Shown: in pieces, positions 56,248 to 64,000 of the stretch | Layout of the letters: every line of letters starts with the position of its first letter | How positions within the stretch are numbered: position 1 is the first letter of the stretch | Source: an uncultured Paracoccaceae bacterium | GTDB taxonomy: Bacteria > Pseudomonadota > Alphaproteobacteria > Rhodobacterales > Rhodobacteraceae | Direction of reading: 5' to 3' | NCBI GenBank assembly: GCA_938005545.1 | Contig: CALKXV010000006.1 | Coordinates: 1-64,000 of the forward strand | DNA length: 64,000 bases | The notes under the pieces: model-generated | Told to the model about the DNA's origin: nothing | Databases searched by the model: none | The model's input: the letters and a program-made list of their open reading frames with translations, nothing else | Translations under genes and position numbers: made by a program

Positions 56248-57500
56248 GGATGGGCTCCTTTTAAGTGTGCAGGTTTTGCCATTTTCGCCAGTGGTGTGAG
56301 CGCCAGTAAAACCAATGCGACTAGTTTCAGACCAAGCGGGATGATGGCGTAAAAGTATGTGAGTGCTGACAGTGCAGACGGTGTTACGTTTCCGGTGCCG
56401 GGATTGAAGCCCGAGCGTTCAAGCAGCGGCAAAAATACGATTGCGGCAAATGCCAGCGAGAATTTAGAGGCAAACGACCAAAGTCCAAAACCTTCGGCGG
56501 CTTCTGATGCGATGCTGGCGCTGGCTTCGGCGAACAAGGCAGGCAACAGCGTCATGTCGGCGCCAAGGGCTATGCCAGAGGCAAGGCAGATCAGAGCGAA
56601 TGGAACAAGGTCGCCCGCTTCAAGGAAAACGGCACCTGTGAAGGCGATGATGGCAAGGATCATGCCCGAAAGAAGGGTGGACTTTGCGCCGAATGCTAAG
56701 GCAGCGCGCGTCCAGACCGGGGCGGACAAGGCGGCGGCTATGAAGAACAGGAGCAAAAGCGGGCCCTCCCATCCGGGGGCAGCGAGGCGGTGTTCAACGA
56801 AGAACAGGAAGAGTGTTGATGTCACAGCGACCGGCATGGCGTTCAAAAGCGCTATAATGAGCAGCCGACGGGTCAGCGGGTTTTCCAGATAGGGTTTGAT
56901 CCCGGTGTTCTGATCCGGTGACGGGGCCTGCCACTCGGTGCGCATGGCGAACACGGCTGCAAGAGTTGCGACCGCGAACACAGCGGCGAAGAGGGCAAAG
57001 GGTGCCGTGGTAAGTGTGGTCAGAACGACAGGCGCAATGGATGCGATACATATGCCGACCAATGCGCCCGTCTCGCGCCAACCGGCTAGCCGGACATGCC
57101 CGTTTTCCCCCAAGGTCCGCGCTTTGGCGACGCCTTGAGCGTAAAAGCAGATGGTCAGGAAGCTGAACGCCGAAAACAGCAGGGTCAGTGTTAAGGCGAA
57201 CCACGCTAGTGGTGCCATTGGCGGTGTGACGGCAAATAAGCCAATCATTGCGATGGCCATAAGAGCGGCGGCGATGGCAACGGCTGTGGCGCGGTAAGAA
57301 CCAAGGCGGCGCGACAGCCAACCAAGGGCCGGGTCTTGTACAACGTCCAACAGCCGCAACCCGAACAGAACGGCTCCAAGCCCCGCCAATCCAACGCCAT
57401 AGCTGTCGACGAAGAACTTTGGTGCGTGAATGTAGATCGGTAATCCCGCCGCGGCCAAAACCGCAGCAAAGATCGCAAATGGGGCAAGAGATGCCTTCAT
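56244..57500 (-). CDS. MFS transporter (GPH/melibiose-like type)
   Basis: 418 residues from ATG 57500, about 12 transmembrane helices. The loop 2-3 region (LRLLDVVQDPALGWLSRRLG) is the D-x3-DP signature of the glycoside-pentoside-hexuronide group. Substrate unknown; the conserved context with DUF1365 and an FAD oxidoreductase suggests a lipid or lipid precursor. The frame is open upstream to 57716, but the ATGA overlap with DUF1365 fixes the start. Confidence 0.88.
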   Translation of the reverse strand: MKASLAPFAIFAAVLAAAGLPIYIHAPKFFVDSYGVGLAGLGAVLFGLRLLDVVQDPALGWLSRRLGSYRATAVAIAAALMAIAMIGLFAVTPPMAPLAWFALTLTLLFSAFSFLTICFYAQGVAKARTLGENGHVRLAGWRETGALVGICIASIAPVVLTTLTTAPFALFAAVFAVATLAAVFAMRTEWQAPSPDQNTGIKPYLENPLTRRLLIIALLNAMPVAVTSTLFLFFVEHRLAAPGWEGPLLLLFFIAAALSAPVWTRAALAFGAKSTLLSGMILAIIAFTGAVFLEAGDLVPFALICLASGIALGADMTLLPALFAEASASIASEAAEGFGLWSFASKFSLAFAAIVFLPLLERSGFNPGTGNVTPSALSALTYFYAIIPLGLKLVALVLLALTPLAKMAKPAHLKGAHP

Positions 57501-58255
57501 CGCGACACCTCTTCGACTGGTGGTTTTGGGCGGCTGCGAAAGGCCGCGCCTTTCCACCAAAGCTTGAAGGCTTGCCAATGGATTAAACCCAGTACCCGTC
57601 GTGAGCCGAAAGGACGACGCACCAACGTTGCCAAGATTGCGCGATTTGTGAGTGGGTGGCGCGGGCCAGTGAGCGTGGCCAGAAGCCCCCCGTTTCCGGC
57701 GGTGAAGTCGATCCAAATGCCGATGCGTTCGGCGTTGATGTCAAACCGGAAGGTGTAGCCGCCTTCGATGGGTTGGAATGGGGATACGTGGAAAATCTTT
57801 TGCGACGTCAAGCTGTCTTGTGGGGTGATCGGGGCGAAGTCGGGATTGTTGCAAAGATAGGAATGGCGGTCGCCATAGGTGTTGGTGACCTCGGCTATGA
57901 CTGCGCACAATGCGTCGCCGGCGTCATAAACCAGCCAGAAGGACACCGGGTTAAACACATGGCCCATGACGCGGGGTTGGGCGAGGATTTCGATCCGGGT
58001 TGCCCCATGAAATCCGGCGTGTTCCAGCACATCGCGGACCCATTGCGCGCCTTTGCCTTTGCCGGGGATGCCGCCGTGGTCTTTATCCCAAAGCGTGAAT
58101 GCACCGCGCCCATTCTTCCGAAACAGTTTTGGTGAGGTCGACGGAGTTTCAGCGTCAAGCAACACATAGTCCACCGAATAGCGAAAGGCATTTTCGATCT
58201 CGCCTTTGCGGCCATGGAAAGTCTGGCCCGGAACATATTCGACGTAAGGTGTCAT
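57497..58255 (-). CDS. DUF1365 protein
   Basis: 252 residues. DUF1365 signature: RYSVDYVLLD near the N-terminus, TRIEILAQPRVMGHVFNPVS, the invariant NTYGDRHSYL and a central KIFHVSPFQPIEGGYTFRF. The family is encoded next to an FAD-dependent amine-oxidase-like protein and often a cyclopropane-fatty-acid synthase; no synthase is present here. Role in fatty-acid modification is inferred. ATGA overlap at both ends. Confidence 0.88.
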   Translation of the reverse strand: MTPYVEYVPGQTFHGRKGEIENAFRYSVDYVLLDAETPSTSPKLFRKNGRGAFTLWDKDHGGIPGKGKGAQWVRDVLEHAGFHGATRIEILAQPRVMGHVFNPVSFWLVYDAGDALCAVIAEVTNTYGDRHSYLCNNPDFAPITPQDSLTSQKIFHVSPFQPIEGGYTFRFDINAERIGIWIDFTAGNGGLLATLTGPRHPLTNRAILATLVRRPFGSRRVLGLIHWQAFKLWWKGAAFRSRPKPPVEEVSR

Positions 58256-59547
58256 TCAGCGGCAAAGCCCAAAGCCGGTTCGCTTTCGATCCGACGCGCG
58301 ACTTCGTATGCACTGGCCAAGCCATCTTCGTGAAACCCGTTGCGCATCCAGGCCCCGCAGAACCATGTGCGGTTCTGGCCGTTGATTGCCCGTACAGTGT
58401 CTTGGGCGGCCATGGCGTGGCGATCAAAAACCGGGTGCCGGAATGTGGTTTCGTCGTGGATCAACTCGTCGCGAATGATGCCGGTGTCGTTCAGTGTAAC
58501 GAACAAAGGATCGTCGTGGGGGATCGGCTGGAGTGAGTTCATCCAATAGGTCAAGGCAATGGGCGTATCGTCGCCCGAACCGTTTTCAACATGGCTCCAG
58601 GATGACCAGACCTTGCGGCGCTTTGGCATCGCTGCGGGATCGGCGTGAAGGATCGCCCGGTTTGGCTGGTATTGAATCGCGCCTAGGGCCGTGCGTTCGA
58701 CACCCGTGGCGTCGGACAAAATTGATAGCGTGTCGTCGGAATGTGTCGCAAAAACCAGTTCGTCGAAGTCTTCCCAATCGCCACCCTCGCATCGCACTTG
58801 CACGCCAAAGTTGGTTCGTCGCACGGAGCGTGTTTTGGCGCCTAACCGGACGTCGACACCACGGTTTTCAAGCGATTGCTTCAGCCGATTGACGTATTCG
58901 ATTGAGCCGCCATCAACGGTGTACCATTGGTGGTTTTCGCTCCAGTCCAGAATGCCGTGGTTGCGGAAAAATCGGATCATTGCGGGGGCCGGGAAGTTCA
59001 GGATGCCCAGTTTTGGAGTTGACCAGATCGCGCCCGAGAAAGGGGCTAGGTAGTACCTTGTGAACCAATCGCTAAGTCCGAGTTTGGCGATCAGATCGCC
59101 GATTGTCATGTTCGAGGTCATTGCGCCTTCGGCTTCTTTGTTGAACCGAACGATGTCGCGGACCATCCGCAAGAACGCCGGGCGTGCCAGATTTCGCCGC
59201 TGAGCGAACAGAGCGTCCACACCGGAAAGCCCGTATTCCATGCGACCTTCGTTGGCCGAAACGCCAAAGGTCATCGAACTTTCCGTGGTCGGAACGCCAA
59301 GTTCGTCGAACAATTTCACCAAGTGCGGATAATTTGGTTTGTTGAAGACGATGAAGCCGGTGTCGACGGGTTGATCCTTGTTTTTACCCGCGATGACAGT
59401 TCGCGCGTGGCCACCTAGACGATTTTCTGCTTCAATTAGAACGACTTGATGGGATTTTGACAGATAGTGCGCCGCGCCCATGCCGGAAATGCCACCACCG
59501 ATGACCGCAATTTTCTTTGCGGTCGTCCCGCGGTTTTCAAATGGCAT
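58252..59547 (-). CDS. NAD(P)/FAD-dependent oxidoreductase (amine-oxidase fold), first gene of operon
   Basis: 431 residues. FAD-binding motif AVIGGGISGMGAAHYLSK (15-32), the following EAENRLGGHARTV, and the C-terminal WFCGAWMRNGFHEDGLASA. Similar proteins head the DUF1365 cluster and are thought to act on lipids. First gene of a five-gene operon joined by ATGA/GTGA overlaps (FAD protein, DUF1365, MFS, DUF3833, SDR), behind a TGATCC-N18-TAACA promoter. AAGGAG lies before ATG 59547. Confidence 0.9.
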   Translation of the reverse strand: MPFENRGTTAKKIAVIGGGISGMGAAHYLSKSHQVVLIEAENRLGGHARTVIAGKNKDQPVDTGFIVFNKPNYPHLVKLFDELGVPTTESSMTFGVSANEGRMEYGLSGVDALFAQRRNLARPAFLRMVRDIVRFNKEAEGAMTSNMTIGDLIAKLGLSDWFTRYYLAPFSGAIWSTPKLGILNFPAPAMIRFFRNHGILDWSENHQWYTVDGGSIEYVNRLKQSLENRGVDVRLGAKTRSVRRTNFGVQVRCEGGDWEDFDELVFATHSDDTLSILSDATGVERTALGAIQYQPNRAILHADPAAMPKRRKVWSSWSHVENGSGDDTPIALTYWMNSLQPIPHDDPLFVTLNDTGIIRDELIHDETTFRHPVFDRHAMAAQDTVRAINGQNRTWFCGAWMRNGFHEDGLASAYEVARRIESEPALGFAAE

Positions 59548-59575
59548 CTGTTTCTCCTTGGTCGTGATCTTCTTT

Positions 59576-59604
59576 TGTTACGCCTTTCGAGGCGCTTTGG
59601 ATCA
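59576..59604 (-). promoter_or_regulatory. predicted RpoE (ECF11-type) promoter of the FAD/DUF1365 operon
   Basis: On the minus strand TGATCC (59604-59599), exactly 18 bp, then TAACA (59580-59576). The same -35 and spacing precede rpoE. TGATC is the -35 consensus of the R. sphaeroides RpoE-ChrR system. The start would be near 59569, about 22 nt before the first gene. Confidence 0.72.
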
Positions 59605-59618
59605 CTAACTATAGGGGT

Positions 59619-60590
59619 TTAATGCGCTTTTCTTGCACGTCTGGGTTTGGTTCGGTCAAGTTCGGCATCCACTGGAATAAATTCGGAATCGTCGCCGGGT
59701 GGCAACCGGAAAGGGCCACTTTCCCAGTCAGCAGTTTTCCAGGCTTCTTTCGCCTCTTCTATGCGATCTTTAGATGAGGATACAAAGTTCCACCAGATAT
59801 AGCGGTTTTCGTTCATTGTCGCGCCGCCAAGTGCCAGCAAACGCGCGCCCATCGGCCCTGCTTTTGCGGATATGTGATCGCCGGGCCGGAAGATCATCAT
59901 GCGACCGGCTTCATAAGTGACACCGGCCACTTCGATGCCGCCCTCGGTGATGTAAAGCCCGCGATCTTCGTGGTTGTCGGGCAGGGGGAAGGCGGTGCCG
60001 GGTTTCAATGTGACATCCACATAAAAGGTTTCCGACTGCATCTTTACCGGACTGATTTCGCCGTATGCATTCCCAAGGATCAAGCGGGCCTTTACGCCCG
60101 TATCCTGAATGACCGGCAAGGCGCCTTGCTTGTGGTGTTCGAACTCGGGGGCCATTTCTTCACGATCTTCGGGCAGGGCGATCCATGTTTGAACACCAAA
60201 CAACGAATGGCGCGTCGCCCGTGTTTCAGCGCTGGTGCGTTCGGAATGCGTGACACCGCGCCCGGCGACCATCCAGTTCACCTCACCGGGATAGATCATT
60301 TGGTGGGTTCCAAGGCTATCGCGGTGCTCGAATTCGCCTTGATACAGATAGGTGACCGTCCCGAGGCCGATGTGGGGGTGTGGGCGGACGTCGATCCCAC
60401 CATCCGTTATGAACTCGGCGGGGCCCATTTGATCGAAAAAGATGAAAGGTCCAACCATTTGCCGTTGAGGCGCAGGAAGCGCGCGGCGCACTTCGAAGCC
60501 ACCCAAATCACGGGCGCGAGGTACGATCAGTGTTTCAATCGGATCACTTGCACCTGGGTTTTCGAGACTTTGGGTTGGATTCCAACTCAT
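59619..60590 (-). CDS. pirin family protein
   Basis: 323 residues from ATG 60590. Bicupin with the pirin N-terminal domain: DQMGP, then the metal ligands in RPHPHIGLGTVTYLYQGEFEHRDS (H-x-H ... E-H type), and MVAGRGVTHSE. C-terminal pirin domain from about 185. Bacterial pirins are quercetinase-like dioxygenases or redox regulators; a specific role is not evident. Divergent from rpoE, 120 bp upstream. Confidence 0.92.
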   Translation of the reverse strand: MSWNPTQSLENPGASDPIETLIVPRARDLGGFEVRRALPAPQRQMVGPFIFFDQMGPAEFITDGGIDVRPHPHIGLGTVTYLYQGEFEHRDSLGTHQMIYPGEVNWMVAGRGVTHSERTSAETRATRHSLFGVQTWIALPEDREEMAPEFEHHKQGALPVIQDTGVKARLILGNAYGEISPVKMQSETFYVDVTLKPGTAFPLPDNHEDRGLYITEGGIEVAGVTYEAGRMMIFRPGDHISAKAGPMGARLLALGGATMNENRYIWWNFVSSSKDRIEEAKEAWKTADWESGPFRLPPGDDSEFIPVDAELDRTKPRRARKAH

Positions 60591-60712
60591 GTGACGGTTC
60601 CTTCTGTGTTCTAGCAACCATAATTCTGAAATAAATGCACATAAATGCGAATTATTGAACGCTTTATGCTAATTTTTGCACATCAGTAATTTCGGGACCG
60701 AGAATTCTTTTT

Positions 60713-60741
60713 TGATCCAAGCGTCAGATGCGCTCGTAGAA
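60713..60741 (+). promoter_or_regulatory. predicted autoregulated RpoE promoter of rpoE-chrR
   Basis: TGATCC (60713-60718), 18 bp, TAGAA (60737-60741). The transcript would begin around 60748, after the ATG at 60747 and about 100 nt before the ATG at 60846. This is the reason for choosing the shorter RpoE. Confidence 0.72.
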
Positions 60742-60794
60742 GACACATGTTGACGGCAATTGCGAACACAGAACAAGTCGATCAGGCTGGTGCC

Positions 60795-60814
60795 ATACGG
60801 CGGCTCCGCCGTAT
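60795..60814 (+). other. perfect hairpin in the rpoE 5' leader
   Basis: ATACGGCG-GCTC-CGCCGTAT, an 8-bp perfect stem with a 4-nt loop, in the middle of the roughly 100-nt leader, 31 nt before ATG 60846. No T-run follows, so it is not a terminator. It could influence mRNA stability or translation. Confidence 0.5.
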
Positions 60815-60845
60815 AAGGTCTTCAAAGAACGAGACCAGGGTGGAT

Positions 60846-61394
60846 ATGAAGGAAAAAGCTGCGGCCAACGACAATTGGATCGCGCTCATTGAAAAGGTGC
60901 GAGACGCGAAAGATCGTGCGGCTTTTGCGGCGCTGTTTCAGCATTTTGCACCACGGGTGAAGGCCTTTTTGATGAAGTCCGGTGCAGTGGAAAGCCTGGC
61001 CGAAGAATGTACGCAAGACGTCATGGCGACCCTTTGGACGAAAGCGCATCTGTTTGACCCTTCGCGGGCAAGCGCGTCGACCTGGGTTTTTACGATTGCG
61101 CGGAATAAGAAGATCGACGCCTTGCGCAAGATGCGGCGTCCTGAACCCGAGGATCTGACTTGGGGCCCGACGGACGAGCCGGATGCGGCAGATGTCATGT
61201 CGCTGCGTCAGGAAAGCGCAAAGCTGTCGGCGGCGATTGCAAAATTGCCTGAGAAACAACGCGAACTCATCGAACGCGCGTACTTTGGCGATCTAAGTCA
61301 CAGCGAAATTGCAGAGGTCACGGGACTTCCGCTTGGAACGATTAAATCAAGGATTAGGTTGGCGCTTGAACGACTGCGCCACGCTATGGGGTAA
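60846..61394 (+). CDS. rpoE: ECF sigma factor RpoE (ChrR-controlled)
   Basis: 182 residues from ATG 60846. Region 2 (FAALFQHFAPRVKAFLMKSG, then AEECTQDVMATLWTKAHLFD and ASASTWVFTIARNKKIDALR) and region 4 (LPEKQRELIERAYFGDLSHS, LPLGTIKSRIRLALERLR) are complete. Paired with a ChrR anti-sigma gene 4 bp downstream, this is the ECF11 system that in R. sphaeroides responds to singlet oxygen. A longer frame from ATG 60747 would begin before the predicted transcription start. Confidence 0.94.
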   Translation: MKEKAAANDNWIALIEKVRDAKDRAAFAALFQHFAPRVKAFLMKSGAVESLAEECTQDVMATLWTKAHLFDPSRASASTWVFTIARNKKIDALRKMRRPEPEDLTWGPTDEPDAADVMSLRQESAKLSAAIAKLPEKQRELIERAYFGDLSHSEIAEVTGLPLGTIKSRIRLALERLRHAMG

Positions 61395-61398
61395 TGAT

Positions 61399-62043
61399 AT
61401 GAGTGACGTTAAACATCATCTGACCGATGCTCTGTTGATGAGTTATGGTGCCGGGACCTTGCGGGAGGGATACGGCCTTGTCGTTGCGACCCATGTGTCG
61501 CTTTGCGATGATTGTCGCGCGCGTCTTGAAAGCTTTGAAGCCATTGGTGGATCGTTGATGGATGACGTAAATTCGATCGAGTTGTCGGAAGATGCTTTGG
61601 ATGCCACGATGGCTCTGATCGATGCAGCTCCCGCCTTTCAGACGCGAAAGATCGAAGCAGATCGTGTTCTGCCGGGGCCTGTTCAGGATTATGTCGGCGG
61701 CGATCTTAAGGATGTGCGTTGGCGTGCCGTTGGTGGTGGCGTGCGCCAAGCGGTGCTGAAGACCAAGGATGAAACCAAAGTGCGGCTTTTTTCCATTCCG
61801 GGTGGGACTGCCATGCCTAACCACGGTCATCGTGGGTTGGAGCTGACATTGGTTTTGCAGGGCGCTTTTCGAGATGAGGAAGATCGATTTGGTCTTGGGG
61901 ATGTTGAGGTTGCCACCGAACACACCCATCACACGCCGGTTGCTGAAGAAGGCGAGGATTGCATTTGCCTTGCCGTTACGGATGCGCCGCTTCGGTTCAA
62001 AGGTCTCATTCCGCGCATAGCGCAGCCATTCTTGGGAATCTAA
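61399..62043 (+). CDS. chrR: ChrR-family anti-sigma factor
   Basis: 214 residues. The N-terminal zinc anti-sigma domain has H6 (with H7), H32, C36 and C39 in THVSLCDDC, the ligand set of R. sphaeroides ChrR. The C-terminal cupin (about 125-200) shows MPNHGHRGLELTLVLQG and THHTPV. Zinc-bound ChrR holds RpoE inactive until singlet oxygen or similar stress. Starts at ATG 61399, just after the rpoE stop (TAATGATATG). Confidence 0.95.
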   Translation: MSDVKHHLTDALLMSYGAGTLREGYGLVVATHVSLCDDCRARLESFEAIGGSLMDDVNSIELSEDALDATMALIDAAPAFQTRKIEADRVLPGPVQDYVGGDLKDVRWRAVGGGVRQAVLKTKDETKVRLFSIPGGTAMPNHGHRGLELTLVLQGAFRDEEDRFGLGDVEVATEHTHHTPVAEEGEDCICLAVTDAPLRFKGLIPRIAQPFLGI

Positions 62044-62140
62044 GGTCGCTTAGAGCATCGACGGAATTCGGAGCGCTGTTCAATAATTACTAACGTCTAG
62101 GGGATAGAGCCGAAGTGTCGTGAACCTCGGAGAACCTTTG

Positions 62141-64000
62141 ATGATGGCGTGGAATGATTTAAAGCTAGGAAAAAAGCTGCCTCTGGTAATGACGTGCTTA
62201 ATGACGTTGGCCATTGGAATTATGGCTTTGGTTAGTATGAGTGCGACCAAGTCGCTTATCCGCGATGGTGCGATTGAGAAACTTCAAAGTGTTTCTCAAC
62301 TTCAATCTTTCCGTGTGCGTGAGTTGCTGGAAACCGTTGAACGCGATCTTATTTTGCAAGCAAAATCAAAGACGACCGTAGCCGCATTGGCCGATTTTTC
62401 CATTGCATATGCCGCGATGAAGAACGCAAGCGATGATCTGCGCCGCGTATTTATTACCGAAAACGAACATCCGCTCGGACAAAAAGATTTGCTGGTCAAG
62501 GCAAATACCGGGTCAAGTTATGGTTTTCGCCATACTGAATTCCATCCTCATTTTGATGCTTTGCAGAATGACATGGACTATTATGACGTCTTCTTGTTCG
62601 ATACGTCTGGCAATCTTGTTTACAGCGTCTTCAAGGAAGAAGACTTTGCAACCAATATGCTGACCGGCCCATGGAAAGACACCGGCCTCGCCGAATCGTT
62701 CCGACAAGCGATAGAGTTGGGCCCGAACGACCCGCCCGTGTTTCTTGATTTTGCACCCTATGCACCCAGCGCCGGCGCGCCCGCGTCATTTGCAGCAAAA
62801 CCGGTGTTTGACACTGAAAATGGCAAACTTCTTGGCGTCATGGCTTATCAGATGCCAATTGATCAGATGAACAGAGTGATTTCAGACCTTGCTGGATTGG
62901 GTGAATCAGCGAACGGATTCATCGTCGGCGAAGACCGTCTGATGCGGACGGATTCAATCATGACGGAGACCAACGATATTTTGACTGTGACTGTTGATAC
63001 ATTGGCGGTTACCGAAGGGTTGAAAGGTGAAAGCGGATTCCACCGCGAAATTGGCCCTTTGGGCGTTCCTGTTTATGCAGCTTATGTGCCGTTGGTATTT
63101 AGGGGCTTGAATTGGGTCATTTTTGTTGAGCAGGACGAGGCAGTTATTTTTTCAGGTCTATCCAAGGCCTTGTTCTCTAACCTCTGGTCGGGTCTTCTGG
63201 TTCTTGCTGGTGCAATAGTTATTTCCATTTTCTTCTCACGGGGAATTTCGCAGCCATTTCAACGTCTGACCGCCGCTGTGAATAAAGTGGCTAACGGTGA
63301 ATTGAATACAGAGATTACCGAAGTAAACCGAAATGACGAAGTAGGCGAGCTGGCACGCGCTACTGAAATATTTCGCCAGAATTCAATTGAGATGGTAAAT
63401 CTGAACAAAGAACAGACGGCCGCAAATGAGCAAATGACGAAGCTTACAGCCGAGCGCGAAGAAGCCGCAGAGCGTGAGCGAACAACGGCCATGGAAAAAG
63501 AAAAAGCAGACCGTTTGGCTGTGAAAGAACGCGAGCAGATGATGACAAATTTGGGCGCGTCAATCGGCGACGTTGTCAGGTCAGCGCTCGATGGCGATTT
63601 TTCACCGCGCGTTAACGCTGATTTTGATGATCAGGTTCTGACTGATCTTGCGAATGATTTGAACCTGCTTATGGGTGCAGTGGATCATGGGCTTACCCAG
63701 ACAAGCACGACACTAGAACGCGTGGCGGGTGGCGACCTTACAGAACCCATGGTTGGCGAATTCCGGGGGGCATTCGGGGAATTACAGGGCAATACGAACC
63801 ATATGATCGAATCATTGGTCGAATTGATCGGTGGAATTTCGGAAAGTGGATCGACTTTGACTGGGTCTTCCGGCGAGTTGCGACAGACAGCAAATGCGCT
63901 TGCATCTCAAGCCGAGCAGAACGCAGCCTCTGTTGAAGAAACCTCTGCCGCGCTCGTCCAACTCTCTGCAAGCGTGAAACAAGTTAGTGAAAACGTAAAA
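62141..64000 (+). CDS. methyl-accepting chemotaxis protein, 3' end outside window
   Basis: 620 codons in the window, uninterrupted to the edge. N-terminal transmembrane helix (about 14-36), a periplasmic sensor of about 300 residues with a double-Cache/PAS-like pattern (SYGFRHTEFHPHFDALQNDM, YYDVFLFDTSGNLVYSVF, PVFDTENGKLLGVMAYQMP), second transmembrane helix near 346-365 and a HAMP domain (GISQPFQRLTAAVNKVANGE). A second HAMP-like segment at about 500-545 leads into the signalling domain, which begins NALASQAEQNAASVEETSAAL. Start at ATG 62141 with CGGAGA upstream (a second ATG follows at once). Confidence 0.9.
   Translation, partial: MMAWNDLKLGKKLPLVMTCLMTLAIGIMALVSMSATKSLIRDGAIEKLQSVSQLQSFRVRELLETVERDLILQAKSKTTVAALADFSIAYAAMKNASDDLRRVFITENEHPLGQKDLLVKANTGSSYGFRHTEFHPHFDALQNDMDYYDVFLFDTSGNLVYSVFKEEDFATNMLTGPWKDTGLAESFRQAIELGPNDPPVFLDFAPYAPSAGAPASFAAKPVFDTENGKLLGVMAYQMPIDQMNRVISDLAGLGESANGFIVGEDRLMRTDSIMTETNDILTVTVDTLAVTEGLKGESGFHREIGPLGVPVYAAYVPLVFRGLNWVIFVEQDEAVIFSGLSKALFSNLWSGLLVLAGAIVISIFFSRGISQPFQRLTAAVNKVANGELNTEITEVNRNDEVGELARATEIFRQNSIEMVNLNKEQTAANEQMTKLTAEREEAAERERTTAMEKEKADRLAVKEREQMMTNLGASIGDVVRSALDGDFSPRVNADFDDQVLTDLANDLNLLMGAVDHGLTQTSTTLERVAGGDLTEPMVGEFRGAFGELQGNTNHMIESLVELIGGISESGSTLTGSSGELRQTANALASQAEQNAASVEETSAALVQLSASVKQVSENVK

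Noticed and set aside
60747-60845. 33-codon N-terminal extension of RpoE
   Set aside because: The predicted transcription start lies at about 60748, and the family N-terminus begins at 60846.

Overview
The window is chromosomal DNA of an alphaproteobacterium of the order Rhodobacterales (Roseobacter group). The inference rests on protein content and neighbourhood: serC-serA with a serC-type RNA leader, an RpoE-ChrR sigma/anti-sigma pair beside a DUF1365/DUF3833/MFS/SDR cluster, DUF4170-waaA-lpxK, DUF2125, DUF3576, a GTP cyclohydrolase II with an extra N-terminal domain, and a VPLPA-CTERM protein.

Layout. 1-6424: SLC13-type permease, aroQ, a small secreted protein, a secreted GH5 glycosidase and gyrB. 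6425-9600: repeat-like hairpins, pnp and a gene-poor stretch. 9632-20520: an integrated element of about 10.9 kb bounded by perfect 31-bp direct repeats, with every gene on the minus strand. 20546-24096: serC, serA and an aquaporin. 24176-29902: metallophosphoesterase, DUF4170, waaA, lpxK, a CoA-transferase, a DsbA-like thioredoxin and dciA. 29987-37471: mutY, alkane monooxygenase, a CysQ-like phosphatase, pmbA, a DUF2125 protein, an SDR and a crotonase-fold protein. 37506-43440: a putative metallopeptidase, GST, holA, lptE, leuS and a DUF3576 lipoprotein. 43712-51454: porin, TPR-sulfotransferase, YggS, L,D-transpeptidase, ribA, an OmpR-type regulator and two hypothetical proteins. 51515-54903: a gamma-glutamyl-polyamine-type catabolic operon. 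54935-62043: a five-gene ATGA/GTGA-coupled operon, pirin, and rpoE-chrR. 62141-64000: the first 620 codons of a chemoreceptor.

The most interesting object is the element at 9632-20520. It encodes a tyrosine integrase, an AlpA/excisionase-like HTH protein, a MerR-like regulator with its own promoter and a 14-bp-arm operator, and a head module: HK97 gp10-like protein, large terminase, HNH nuclease, major capsid protein, prohead protease, connector-like protein, portal and a GTA-type spike base protein. No tail, lysis or replication gene is visible. That content resembles capsid-forming phage satellites (cf-PICI-like), although a decayed prophage is not excluded. It also carries a VPLPA-CTERM cargo gene with its own promoter and terminator.

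The element sits inside the leader of serC. The 31-bp att core contains a hairpin of the serC leader RNA. The element side of attR carries a promoter-like TTGCTG-17-TATCCG element that stands in for the displaced host TTGCTG-17-TATGTC, so serC keeps a promoter and an intact leader. The stranded host promoter at attL now points at the 3' end of int.

The second regulatory story is the RpoE-ChrR pair. Two TGATCC-N18-TA promoter elements, before rpoE and before the FAD-oxidoreductase/DUF1365/MFS/DUF3833/SDR operon, suggest one singlet-oxygen-type regulon. The rpoE promoter also shows that translation starts at 60846.
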